The notes under the pieces were generated by a model that saw only the letters and a list, made by a program, of their open reading frames with translations, had not been told where the DNA came from and made no database searches. A stretch of DNA of 64,000 nucleotides from JAYSYM01 sp964543475 (GTDB lineage: Bacteria; Bdellovibrionota; Bdellovibrionia; Bdellovibrionales; JAMPXM01). A program made the position numbers and the translations under genes. Shown here one piece after another: positions 25,875 to 33,880 of the stretch (position 1 is its first letter; the number at the start of each line of letters is the position of its first letter). Location of the stretch: the NCBI GenBank assembly GCA_964543475.1, contig CAZIYJ010000003.1, positions 372,001 through 436,000 of the forward strand, in the 5' to 3' direction.

Positions 25875-26423
25875 TTGAGAATAATATTGGGAATCGATCC
25901 GGGAACTATCAATCTCGGTTACGGCCTCGTCGGCATCACTAATGGCAAAATTGAGTACCTCAAGCATGGGGTGTTTTCTTGTTCGCCTACAGTGCCATTT
26001 CATCAAAGAATTTTTGAGATTGCAGAGCAACTCGAGCAGCTCTTTTCAGAAAATCGTCCAAGCATTACAGTCATCGAAAATATTTTCCTCGGTAAGAATG
26101 CCGACAGTGCATTTAAGCTAGGTCACATTCGTGGCATATGCCTGATGTATGCTTCAAAATCACAAAGTGAAATTGTTGAGTACGCAGCTAAGTCAGTGAA
26201 AAAAGGAATTACGGGCAGCGGAGCCGCATCAAAAGAGCAAGTTCAAATGCTCCTATATGCGCTTTTGGGCTTGCGCGGAGCAGTTGCTTCGAATGAGAAA
26301 ATCGATGCCTCTGATGCATTATCGCTCGCGTATTATCACGCCAAACAAATTGAAACTGAAGAAAACATGAGCCGGGGGCTTGAAATGGCCCGTCGAAAAA
26401 GAAATCACGAGGTCGAGAGATGA
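25875..26423 (+). CDS. ruvC: Holliday junction resolvase RuvC
   Basis: 182 residues starting at TTG 25875, with GTGGAG five bases upstream. Catalytic acids are visible: Asp8 in GIDPGT, Glu in VIENIFLGKN (about 68), and the pair in KIDASDALSLAYYH near the C-terminus. RuvC cuts four-way junctions in symmetrical strands. The stop overlaps ruvA by four bases. Confidence 0.96.
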   Translation: MRIILGIDPGTINLGYGLVGITNGKIEYLKHGVFSCSPTVPFHQRIFEIAEQLEQLFSENRPSITVIENIFLGKNADSAFKLGHIRGICLMYASKSQSEIVEYAAKSVKKGITGSGAASKEQVQMLLYALLGLRGAVASNEKIDASDALSLAYYHAKQIETEENMSRGLEMARRKRNHEVER

Positions 26424-27013
26424 TTAGTTCATTACGTGGTCGCATTACTGATCACGACCAAGAAGGTGTAGTTACAGTTGATGTCAACGGAGTTGGCTAC
26501 GAAGTTCAGTGTTCAACAAACGGTCTTGAAGAAATTCTAGCTCAATCAATTTCTACTCCTGAAGTGCAGCTCTTGATTCAAACTTTTGTTCGAGAAGATG
26601 CGATTTCGCTTTTTGGCTTTGCAACTTCAGCTGAAAAACAAACGTTTATGTCGCTTGTGAAAGTCAATGGTGTGGGCCCGAAGATGGCGATCAAGATTTT
26701 ATCGGGTGCAACTCTTAATCAACTAATGGCGATGATCGAGGCAGGCGACGTAAAAGCACTTTCAGGATTGCCGAAAGTCGGAAAGAAAACTGCAGAACAG
26801 TTGATTCTAACTTTGAAGGGTAAATTGGTTTTGAGCGAAGATTCTCCCAAGAAGCGATCTGCAAACAAGCCTCGCTCTGAAGTGGTTTCTGCTCTCGTAA
26901 ATTTAGGCTTTAGATTGCAAGACGTTGAGAAAGTTGTTGAGGATATGCCGGCTGATCTTGATGTGCAGGCGGGTGTTCGTCGCGGATTGGCCGCATTGTC
27001 AGGTCAGTTTTAA
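26420..27013 (+). CDS. ruvA: Holliday junction branch migration protein RuvA
   Basis: 197 residues. Domain I OB fold (MISSLRGRITDHD ... VDVNGVGYEVQCS), two helix-hairpin-helix motifs (VNGVGPKMAIKIL and LPKVGKKTAEQLI), and a C-terminal RuvB-binding domain (RSEVVSALVNLGFRLQDVEKVV). It tetramerises on junction DNA and loads RuvB. Coupled to ruvC by the ATGA-type overlap; ruvB follows after 21 bases. Confidence 0.97.
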   Translation: MISSLRGRITDHDQEGVVTVDVNGVGYEVQCSTNGLEEILAQSISTPEVQLLIQTFVREDAISLFGFATSAEKQTFMSLVKVNGVGPKMAIKILSGATLNQLMAMIEAGDVKALSGLPKVGKKTAEQLILTLKGKLVLSEDSPKKRSANKPRSEVVSALVNLGFRLQDVEKVVEDMPADLDVQAGVRRGLAALSGQF

Positions 27014-27034
27014 TTTAAGTTTTGAGGTGCAGAG

Positions 27035-28063
27035 ATGACGTCAGATAACAGAGTTGTTCTAGGCGAAAAGTTTGAAGGTGAATCGAATTGGGAGGCAAGT
27101 CTTCGCCCAAAACACTTCGACGAGTTTCCGGGCCAGGACAAGGTAAAAGAAAAGCTTCAGGTATTTGTTGAAGCTGCACGCGCACGCAAAGAGCCACTCG
27201 ATCACGTTTTACTAAGTGGTCCACCGGGATTAGGGAAAACAACTCTCGCGCATATTATTGCGAACTTCATGGAAGTTGATTTCAAAGTTACATCGGGTCC
27301 AGCACTGGACAAAAAAGGCGATGTAGCCGCAATTCTCACAAGCCTTAAACCAAATTCAATTTTATTCATCGACGAGATTCACAGACTCAATCGCAATATC
27401 GAAGAGTACCTTTACAGCGCGATGGAGGATTTCTACATTGATATCGTCACCGGAGAAGGCTTGGGCGCACGCTCAATGCAATTTCAACTTGCTCCGTTTA
27501 CTTTAATTGGTGCAACAACACGCGCAGGTCTGTTGAATGCTCCACTTCGCGATCGCTTTGGAATTTTTGAACGACTGTCTTTTTATAATAAAGAAGCGCT
27601 TACAAAAGTACTCACACGTTCAGCGAAACTACTCGATACGCACATCACTCCAGAAGGGGCTCTTGAGATCGCAAGACGAAGTCGTGGTACTCCTCGTATC
27701 GCAAATCGTTTGCTCAAGCGTGTTCGTGACTATGCACAAGTCAAAGGTGACGGTCGAATTACTGATGAGTTGGCAGCCTACGCACTTGATCAGCTCGAAG
27801 TCGATCACTTAGGTCTTGATGATATGGATCGCAAGCTTCTTAACATGATCATCGGAAAATTTTCTGGTGGTCCGGTGGGAATCGACACTATGGCCGCAGC
27901 CTTAAGCGAAGATAAAGGAACGATTGAAGAAGTTTATGAGCCGTTCTTGCTTCAAGAGGGTTTAATTCAGAAAACTCCGCGTGGCCGAGTAGTGACCGAT
28001 ACAGCTCGAAAGCACTTAGGTCATCCGCCGGCAGTGCCTTCGCTTACGCAACTTGATTTATAA
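27035..28063 (+). CDS. ruvB: Holliday junction branch migration helicase RuvB
   Basis: 342 residues of an AAA+ motor: Walker A GPPGLGKTT, Walker B FIDEIHRLN, sensor 1 LIGATTRAG, arginine finger LRDRFG, and the winged-helix end (LLQEGLIQKTPRGRVVTD). GAGGTGCAGAG before the ATG gives a good ribosome site. The last gene of ruvCAB; it ends 12 bases before a convergent lipoprotein gene. Confidence 0.98.
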   Translation: MTSDNRVVLGEKFEGESNWEASLRPKHFDEFPGQDKVKEKLQVFVEAARARKEPLDHVLLSGPPGLGKTTLAHIIANFMEVDFKVTSGPALDKKGDVAAILTSLKPNSILFIDEIHRLNRNIEEYLYSAMEDFYIDIVTGEGLGARSMQFQLAPFTLIGATTRAGLLNAPLRDRFGIFERLSFYNKEALTKVLTRSAKLLDTHITPEGALEIARRSRGTPRIANRLLKRVRDYAQVKGDGRITDELAAYALDQLEVDHLGLDDMDRKLLNMIIGKFSGGPVGIDTMAAALSEDKGTIEEVYEPFLLQEGLIQKTPRGRVVTDTARKHLGHPPAVPSLTQLDL

Positions 28064-28074
28064 TTTTTCAGAAT

Positions 28075-28344
28075 TTACCTGGGTGCCTCTGAGCACTCGT
28101 AACTAGTTTTCGAGAAGTAGGCGCGTTCGCTGCCGAGTTCGCAGCGCTTATAATAAAACTCGTAAACATTTTCATTTCTGATTTTCATTTTCTTCTGCAC
28201 TGCAAAGCCATCAGCTGCGTACGCGGCTCCAACGGCAGTGCTTCCGGAGCTGTCAGATTCTGAGCCTCGACGGTAACCGCTATCGCCACTAGCACAGGCG
28301 ATTAACAGACCAGCGATTGAAATTGCGATGAGTTTGTTTGACAC
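28075..28344 (-). CDS. Small lipoprotein, unknown
   Basis: 89 residues. Lipoprotein signal MSNKLIAISIAGLLIAC with Cys17 as the likely lipidated residue; serine/glycine-rich linker after it; two cysteines in the tail (YKRCELG and SYECSEAP) that may pair. An aromatic core (NVYEFYYKR) is visible. Tail to tail with ruvB. No family recognised. Confidence 0.7.
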   Translation of the reverse strand: MSNKLIAISIAGLLIACASGDSGYRRGSESDSSGSTAVGAAYAADGFAVQKKMKIRNENVYEFYYKRCELGSERAYFSKTSYECSEAPR

Positions 28345-28495
28345 ACTTTTATTCTAAGTTCCCTCGAGAAAACCAGCTAGGCCGGTTCTCTTCGTTAGTC
28401 GAAAAGTGTCTTAAATACGACAGCACTTGCGGCCTTTTCGCTACAGTAGCGGGTTTTAAGCGGAAGCTGGCCTTTTGTCGCTATTTGAAAAAGGC

Positions 28496-28524
28496 TTGCC
28501 AATTCAATTACTTACAAATGTAAT
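28496..28524 (+). promoter_or_regulatory. Sigma70-type promoter of lpxC
   Basis: TTGCCA (28496-28501, 5 of 6), 17-base spacer, TGTAAT (28519-28524, 5 of 6). Predicted start near 28531, giving a 50-base leader with GAAGGAG in front of the lpxC ATG at 28581. Confidence 0.6.
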
Positions 28525-28580
28525 CAGACTCTGAGAAGTTGGCGAGTTTCGTGGCTTCGTTCTTGCTCTTGAAGGAGTAC

Positions 28581-29495
28581 ATGTTTCTACAGCGAACGAT
28601 CGGTAAAACAGTTACGGTTGATGGAATTGGCATTCACTCAGGAAAACCAACTTCATTAACGTTCAGACCTGCTCCTGCAAATACAGGAATTCATATCGCT
28701 CGCGTTGATCTTCCGGGAAAGCCTTCAGTCAAAGCCATCGCTGCCAATGTTCAAGCGACAACAATGGCAACCACACTCGGCGGAGAACTTTTTCAAGTAG
28801 CAACAGTTGAGCACTGTCTTTCGACACTTGCTGCATTTCGAATTGATAATCTAGTCATCGAGCTGTCAGGCCCAGAAATTCCGATTTGTGATGGCAGTGC
28901 TGCAGTTTTTGCTGAGTCACTATTGGCTGCGGGCTTAGTAGAGCAAGATGAGCCGCGCAAGTATGCATACGTCACCCAACCAATATTTATCGGGAACGAA
29001 GATAAGCATGCGTATGTTGTTCCTTATAACGGTCTGCGAATTACTTGTACGATCGATTTTCCGCATCCAAGTATTGGTCTTCAAAAATTAGATCTCGATA
29101 TCAATGAGACTTCGTTCGTTCGCGAGATTGCGAAAGCGCGAACTTTTGGTTTTATGAAAGATGTTGAGGCCCTTCGTGCAAGAGGCTTAGCGCTTGGCGG
29201 AAGTCTTGAAAACGCGATCGTTTTAGATGAAACAAAGATCTTAAATCCTGAAGGCTTGCGCTTTAAAGATGAGTTTGTTCGGCACAAAGTTTTAGATGCG
29301 CTCGGTGATTTGGTGAACCTTGGGATGCCTTTGATGGGTCACTTGGTGCTTTACAAAGCCGGTCACGACGTTTTGCATCGTCTAGTTTCTAAGATTCTTG
29401 AATCGCCGGATCATTGCCGCCAAATCGAATTGGGTTCGGATTTACCCGAAACCACGGCTGGTTTAGGTGCGCTTTGGTCGTCGACCCGCCACTAA
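28581..29495 (+). CDS. lpxC: UDP-3-O-acyl-N-acetylglucosamine deacetylase LpxC
   Basis: Start at ATG 28581, with GAAGGAG 4 bases upstream; the longer frame from 28539 adds residues outside the family. 304 residues. Zinc ligands His78 (VEHCLS), His235 and Asp239 (VRHKVLDALGD), and the general acid His262 (AGHDVLH) are all present. LpxC carries out the first committed step of lipid A synthesis. It stands alone here with its own promoter. A short leader of unknown role precedes it. Confidence 0.97.
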   Translation: MFLQRTIGKTVTVDGIGIHSGKPTSLTFRPAPANTGIHIARVDLPGKPSVKAIAANVQATTMATTLGGELFQVATVEHCLSTLAAFRIDNLVIELSGPEIPICDGSAAVFAESLLAAGLVEQDEPRKYAYVTQPIFIGNEDKHAYVVPYNGLRITCTIDFPHPSIGLQKLDLDINETSFVREIAKARTFGFMKDVEALRARGLALGGSLENAIVLDETKILNPEGLRFKDEFVRHKVLDALGDLVNLGMPLMGHLVLYKAGHDVLHRLVSKILESPDHCRQIELGSDLPETTAGLGALWSSTRH

Positions 29496-29571
29496 AAAAT
29501 TGAACTTGCCTCTGTGAAACACAAATGTGAAAGTCACCCCTCTCTAAAAAACTATCCAAGGGGTAATACAA

Positions 29572-30678
29572 ATGATCATCGGAGTACCGAAAGAGATCAA
29601 AATTAGCGAAAACCGAGTGGGTTTAACTGAAGCGGGCGTTCGCCAATTAATAAAAGAAGGTCACACAGTTTACGTTCAAAAAGATGCGGGCCTTGGCAGC
29701 CGAATCACAAATGAAGATTACATCCAAGCCGGCGCAAAGATGATGGACACGGCAAAAGAAATTTACGGCAAAGCCGAAATGATCATGAAAGTGAAAGAGC
29801 CACTTCCAGATGAGTATGAGCTCCTTCGTGAAAATCAAATTCTTTACACTTACCTCCACTTAGCAGCTGAACCAAAACTCACAAAAGTTCTTTGCGAGCG
29901 AAAAGTAAAAGCTGTTGCTTACGAAACAATTCAAAAAGAAGACGGATCACTTCCGCTTCTAGTTCCAATGTCTGAAGTTGCTGGCCGCATGGCGACTCAG
30001 GTTGGTGCTTTCTACTTACAAAAAGATCACGGCGGAAAAGGAATTTTGCTTGGTGGAGTGACTGGCGTTAAGCGCGGAAGAGTTACGATCATCGGTGGTG
30101 GTGTTGTGGGTATCAACGCAGCGAAAATGGCTGTTGGCTTAGGTGCCGACGTGACTGTTCTCGACGTCAACACGGCACGCTTAGAATACCTCGATGACGT
30201 ATTCCAAGGTCGCCTCACGACGATGTACTCAAACACTCAAAATATCGAAGAAGCTGTTGTTGAGTCTGACTTGGTTGTAGGCGGCGTGTTGATCACTGGT
30301 CACAAGGCTCCAGTTCTCGTAACAAAAGAAATGGTTTCTCGCATGAGCCCAGGCTCAGTTGTTGTCGACGTGGCAGTAGATCAAGGCGGTTGTATCGAAA
30401 CTTGCCGACCTACTTCGCACACAAACCCAACTTATGAAGTCAGCGGCGTGATTCACTATTGTGTTCCCAACATGCCAGGAGTTGTGGCTCGTACTTCAAC
30501 TTACGCTCTCACAAACGTAACTCTTCGTTACGGTTCAATGATTGCGCAAATGGGTGTTGAAGATGCGATCGCTCGCGATAAAGCACTCTTCCAAGGACTC
30601 AACGTTTACAACGGTTACGTATGTTACGAGCCGGTGGCGCGTGATCTTGGTATGGAGTATCGTCCTTATAAATTGTAA
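29572..30678 (+). CDS. ald: Alanine dehydrogenase
   Basis: 368 residues, the normal length. MIIGVPKEIKISENRVGLTEAGV is the family N-terminus with catalytic Lys and His regions (AYETIQ; HLAAEPKLT), and the NAD-binding glycine motif VTIIGGGVVGINA is near 170. Converts L-alanine to pyruvate with NAD and releases ammonia; useful for living on amino acids. AAGGGG lies 9 bases upstream of the ATG. A strong hairpin follows the gene. Confidence 0.96.
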   Translation: MIIGVPKEIKISENRVGLTEAGVRQLIKEGHTVYVQKDAGLGSRITNEDYIQAGAKMMDTAKEIYGKAEMIMKVKEPLPDEYELLRENQILYTYLHLAAEPKLTKVLCERKVKAVAYETIQKEDGSLPLLVPMSEVAGRMATQVGAFYLQKDHGGKGILLGGVTGVKRGRVTIIGGGVVGINAAKMAVGLGADVTVLDVNTARLEYLDDVFQGRLTTMYSNTQNIEEAVVESDLVVGGVLITGHKAPVLVTKEMVSRMSPGSVVVDVAVDQGGCIETCRPTSHTNPTYEVSGVIHYCVPNMPGVVARTSTYALTNVTLRYGSMIAQMGVEDAIARDKALFQGLNVYNGYVCYEPVARDLGMEYRPYKL

Positions 30679-30725
30679 GTTGTCGTAGTTCATCCGTCGC
30701 AGCGGCGGATGGCAGATGCTGGTGC

Positions 30726-30751
30726 GGATTTCCGCGCCAGCGCGGAAATCC
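30726..30751. terminator. Hairpin after ald, possible terminator
   Basis: GGATTTCCGCG-CCAG-CGCGGAAATCC, an 11-bp perfect stem, followed by CTCTTG rather than a T-run. A smaller hairpin CATCCG...CGGATG (30692-30711) lies just before. It lies between ald and a convergent gene, so it may end both transcripts, or be a repeat element. Confidence 0.5.
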
Positions 30752-30771
30752 TCTTGAGACTTCTCAACTGC

Positions 30772-31266
30772 TTAAGTTCCGCAAAGATTCTTGCAGTAAC
30801 TGCTGCTCCAACCCTCTGCCGAGCATTTCTCCCAACAGCCTTCTTGTCCACCATCAGTGCTGCTTCCACATAAGTTATTGCAGTAACTGCTGCTCCAGCC
30901 CTCTGAAGAACACTTATCCCAACAGCTTTCCTGACCCGTGCTGCTGTCGCTTCCGCAGAGCGAATCACAATAAGAGCTGCTCCATCCCTCAGATGAGCAT
31001 TTATCCCAGCAAGATGAAGTGCCCGAATCTGGCTTATCGTCATCGCAATTATCACGACTGAAAGTCGCTGCTGATTTCAATAGTCGAAGTGTAGCAACTT
31101 CGAGTTTGCGAGTTGCCGCAGTCTTCTCACGAAGCTCCAAATCTTTAATCGCTAACTTCATCGCGATTTGCTTATCGTTGTTCTTGACGCTGCCGAGCTC
31201 GGACGAGTTGGCCCCAGTTACAAACAACCCCACGACTAGAAACATAAAAACTTGCTTTAGAAACAT
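30772..31266 (-). CDS. Secreted protein with three tandem four-cysteine repeats
   Basis: 164 residues from ATG 31266, which has AGGGGGA upstream; the earlier in-frame codon (31305) lacks a ribosome site. Signal peptide about 1-20 (VGLFVTGANS), a charged helix (about 37-70), then three copies of a 29-residue unit at 85-164, each CWxKCSxEGWSSSYCxxLCG with four cysteines. Spacing C-x3-C-x9-C-x3-C suggests small disulfide knots. The DNA period is 87 bases. I do not recognise the repeat. Confidence 0.8.
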   Translation of the reverse strand: MFLKQVFMFLVVGLFVTGANSSELGSVKNNDKQIAMKLAIKDLELREKTAATRKLEVATLRLLKSAATFSRDNCDDDKPDSGTSSCWDKCSSEGWSSSYCDSLCGSDSSTGQESCWDKCSSEGWSSSYCNNLCGSSTDGGQEGCWEKCSAEGWSSSYCKNLCGT

Positions 31267-31337
31267 AAAATCCCCCTTGTTGAACTTCAAAATTGCAACA
31301 AGCATTCCAATGGAAGTGGGGCCACTCTGCGACTGCG

Positions 31338-32066
31338 CTACTTAAGTTCAAACACGAGACTGTTCCACTGTTCAGTGCTAAGCGTCGAGACTCCTTTATT
31401 AGTTAAGTTTTCGACGACTTTGCGGTGCGGATGCCCGTAGCGTTTTTTTCTTGAGCTCGCAATTGCCAGCCGCAGGTGCGGCAGATTCTTTAAAAGCTTT
31501 ACCGAAGTACTCGTTTTACTTCCGTGATGACCGAGTACTAAGAACTTCAAACGGTGAGTCGAAATTAAGCGCGACCAGATACGTTCCTGCTTTGCTGTCG
31601 AGTCTCCGGGAAATAACGTCGACTGGCCAAGATAAATTCGACTCATATCATTTGCATTAATCTTTTTGCCTATGGGTGCGAACTTTAGTTCTGAAATTCC
31701 TTTGGAGGTATTTGTGCAAACGCGAAACTTCGAAAAGACCTCAAGTTTTTCCGGTGTCGCAGTTCCGCGTGGCGGTACAGAGATGCAAAATCCCGAAAGG
31801 CGTCGCGATGCTTGCTCAGCGAAGCTGATGTGATCTAAATCCCAATGCGTAAAGGCGACTTCGTTTTTTGCTTTCGACCCGCAAACGGCAATTAATTTTT
31901 TCCAGTTTATTTTTTCGCCACCCATATCTAAGTGAGTGCATGTGTCTAAGGATACGATTGAAACCCAAAGGCCCTGACCTACATTCCAAATTATCATTCG
32001 ATCTAAAACAAGATTTGAAGTTGTGCTCGCCCAAATTGAAATCAGCAGTGCAATTAAAGATTTCAC
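31338..32066 (-). CDS. ComEC-type metallo-beta-lactamase domain protein (C-terminal part of ComEC)
   Basis: 242 residues from GTG 32066, in a GTGA overlap with the upstream membrane gene. An N-terminal hydrophobic helix (MKSLIALLISIWA) is followed by the domain start WNVGQG, the metal motif HWDLDH (74-79, HxDxDH form usual in ComEC), and VLGHHGS near residue 175. In ordinary ComEC this domain is fused to the channel domain and may degrade the non-imported DNA strand. Here it is a separate gene. A longer start at 32120 would run inside the upstream gene. Confidence 0.85.
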   Translation of the reverse strand: MKSLIALLISIWASTTSNLVLDRMIIWNVGQGLWVSIVSLDTCTHLDMGGEKINWKKLIAVCGSKAKNEVAFTHWDLDHISFAEQASRRLSGFCISVPPRGTATPEKLEVFSKFRVCTNTSKGISELKFAPIGKKINANDMSRIYLGQSTLFPGDSTAKQERIWSRLISTHRLKFLVLGHHGSKTSTSVKLLKNLPHLRLAIASSRKKRYGHPHRKVVENLTNKGVSTLSTEQWNSLVFELK

Positions 32067-32950
32067 TGTCGCTGTTCTCGCGTCACAAAATAGATATTGA
32101 TTCCGAAAACGTATGCCCAAATTAATAAGAGCGATCCAAATTTGATCGGTTCAAGAGTGCCACTTCTCGGAATGCTCACCTCAAGAAAGCCGAAGAACCA
32201 ACTCCACACAATGTCGACAAAACCTAATGCGTCCGGAAACAGCATCGCCGCTGCTGAGGCCGGAAACATGACGACGCCAAGAAATGGAGCCACCGCTAGG
32301 TTATAGAGAATACTAACCGGGTGGGGAGGTGCGAACTGCATGAGCAGCGGAAACATCAGCACGAAAATGTAAAGTTGCTGCTTAATTTTTCGCCCCCAAC
32401 TTTCATTTTGCGTTGGAATCTGGAGACACAATGCCGCGACCCAACTGAGCTGAAGAGATATTGATTTCCACCAAGCTGGAGCGATGGTGAGAGTAATAAT
32501 TCCAGCAAACAAAGTGACTGCCGGTGGTGACCAAAAGAGTTTGTTCGAACTCTGGAAGTGATTGAGAAGCTGTGAGCAGAGTGCGCGTACAACTGGTGCT
32601 TGGAAGCCTGTCATCAGTGCAAACGCAGAGAGCACGAAAGTTTTAGCAACCATCCTCCATTTGAATCGCTCGAAGGCAATGCTTAGAATCTGTTCAACAA
32701 AAACGAGATGTGAGCCAGAGACGACAACTAAATGTAAGAGTCCGCTCATTTGAAGAAGTCGATACTCTGAGTTTTGAGCAGGAGTTTTTCCGCAGACGAC
32801 CGCAGAAATCCATTCGCGGTTTTGAAATTCAGTCGGCGACATAAATGCACACTTGTTTTGTAAAGTGGCAGAGAGTTGTGTCACTAAACTTTGCAAAGAC
32901 GAATCTATTTGTAGCATCGCAAGAGCGATCAAACTGAGCAGAACAAGCAT
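32063..32950 (-). CDS. comEC: ComEC-type DNA uptake channel, membrane domain only
   Basis: 295 residues from ATG 32950 (TTG 32968 is possible; neither has a strong ribosome site). A hydrophobic N-terminus is followed by a short soluble part and the competence domain with GLLHLVVVSGSHLVF and APVVRALCSQLL, signatures of ComEC/Rec2, then about seven more helices. The OB-fold region usual before the channel is reduced to about 60 residues. Ends just where the MBL domain should continue; that domain is in the next gene. Works with DprA, found 3 kb away, in DNA uptake. Confidence 0.85.
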   Translation of the reverse strand: MLVLLSLIALAMLQIDSSLQSLVTQLSATLQNKCAFMSPTEFQNREWISAVVCGKTPAQNSEYRLLQMSGLLHLVVVSGSHLVFVEQILSIAFERFKWRMVAKTFVLSAFALMTGFQAPVVRALCSQLLNHFQSSNKLFWSPPAVTLFAGIITLTIAPAWWKSISLQLSWVAALCLQIPTQNESWGRKIKQQLYIFVLMFPLLMQFAPPHPVSILYNLAVAPFLGVVMFPASAAAMLFPDALGFVDIVWSWFFGFLEVSIPRSGTLEPIKFGSLLLIWAYVFGINIYFVTREQRQ

Positions 32951-33352
32951 TCGCGAGCATTCATGCAAAGTTACGCTCGTAGCTAAATCGATTAAGTTAG
33001 ACAGATTCTTACGAGCCGTCGGGACTCGGATGTAAGATGTCTGTCAGATTAATTGTTAACAAATCGTAAATCACAGTTTTTCTAAGTTAGTTCAATAGCT
33101 TAACCATGCTTTCACGTTCAGCAATTCGCTGAAACCCTTATCCGGCATTGGGTCTAAGGTCTAGATTGAAAATCAGTCCACAGACAATGTGGATAAGTGT
33201 TCACAGACTTCAAGTTTAAGAGGCAGTAATCGATTTTCTTACTTAAAAACCTGACTGATTTTTTTGCGAAGCAAGAAACTAGACCGGCCTTTCAAGCCTC
33301 TTACTTTGCAGGTTTTTTGAAGTGCTCTAACATAAAGATATCAGGAATGATT
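32951..33352. other. Intergenic stretch between divergent comEC and TPR gene
   Basis: About 400 bases with no credible gene. It includes a single perfect DnaA-box sequence (TGTGGATAA, 33188-33196; reverse of TTATCCACA) without companions, several short A/T runs, and the leaders of the two flanking genes. No stable terminator or RNA fold found by eye. Confidence 0.5.
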
Positions 33353-33880
33353 ATGAATCGAGCGAACTCCAAATTCAGTTTCGCGTTTTTCGCGGGCAAA
33401 TTTCATTTGCTCATTGTTGTAGCTGTGTTTTTCAGCTCCGATTTTGCCGTAGCTAATTCCAAAACGTTTCAACAGGTGAGTGTGGATAATGATTCAGCAG
33501 AGTTATCTGGTGAACATTTGTTGTACTCAAAAGTCATTGATTCATATCGCGGCAAAACACTAGGCGATTTAACCCGAGCAGTTGAGCTGATGGAAAAGGC
33601 TTATCCTAGTAGCATCTACACCGATAACGCACTTTATCTGAAAGCTGAGTTGGCGCTTCTAAAAGGGCAACTTCAAAACTCGCTCGATACGATCGACACT
33701 TTACTGAGTAATTATCCGACGTCAAACAAACGCGTATCTGCACTTTATTTAAAATCTCAGGCTCTACATCAGACTAACCAACCAAAAGCTTCAGCTCTTG
33801 CTCGTGCAGAAGTCGAGAAGCGATATCCAGGCAGTATCGAAGCGGCCAAAATTTATGCTCAGAGGACATTGCAGCAATGA
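33353..33880 (+). CDS. Exported TPR-like protein, unknown
   Basis: 175 residues from ATG 33353, the one properly spaced from CAGGA. N-terminal signal sequence (about 1-35, ending VAN), then helical repeats of YbgF/CpoB style (YTDNALYLKAELALLKGQ, SLDTIDTLLSNYPTSNK, SALYLKSQALHQ, ARAEVEKRYPGS). Periplasmic. The stop overlaps the LysM gene by four bases (ATGA), so the two are translationally coupled and probably cooperate in the envelope. Confidence 0.8.
   Translation: MNRANSKFSFAFFAGKFHLLIVVAVFFSSDFAVANSKTFQQVSVDNDSAELSGEHLLYSKVIDSYRGKTLGDLTRAVELMEKAYPSSIYTDNALYLKAELALLKGQLQNSLDTIDTLLSNYPTSNKRVSALYLKSQALHQTNQPKASALARAEVEKRYPGSIEAAKIYAQRTLQQ

Noticed and set aside
28338..28523. 61-residue plus-strand frame ahead of lpxC
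   Set aside because: Overlaps the lipoprotein start, has no ribosome site, and its end runs into the lpxC promoter.
30772..31014. 87-base tandem repeat considered as CRISPR or minisatellite
   Set aside because: The repeats are in frame, coding and without spacers; they encode the cysteine units.
30690..31055. 121-residue minus-strand frame over the cysteine-repeat gene
   Set aside because: It is the shifted reading of the repeat gene; the in-frame product has a signal peptide and conserved cysteines.
33188..33196. Perfect DnaA box (TGTGGATAA) in an AT-rich intergenic stretch, suggesting a replication origin
   Set aside because: Only one box is present, no cluster and no dnaA or dnaN gene nearby; it could be chance.
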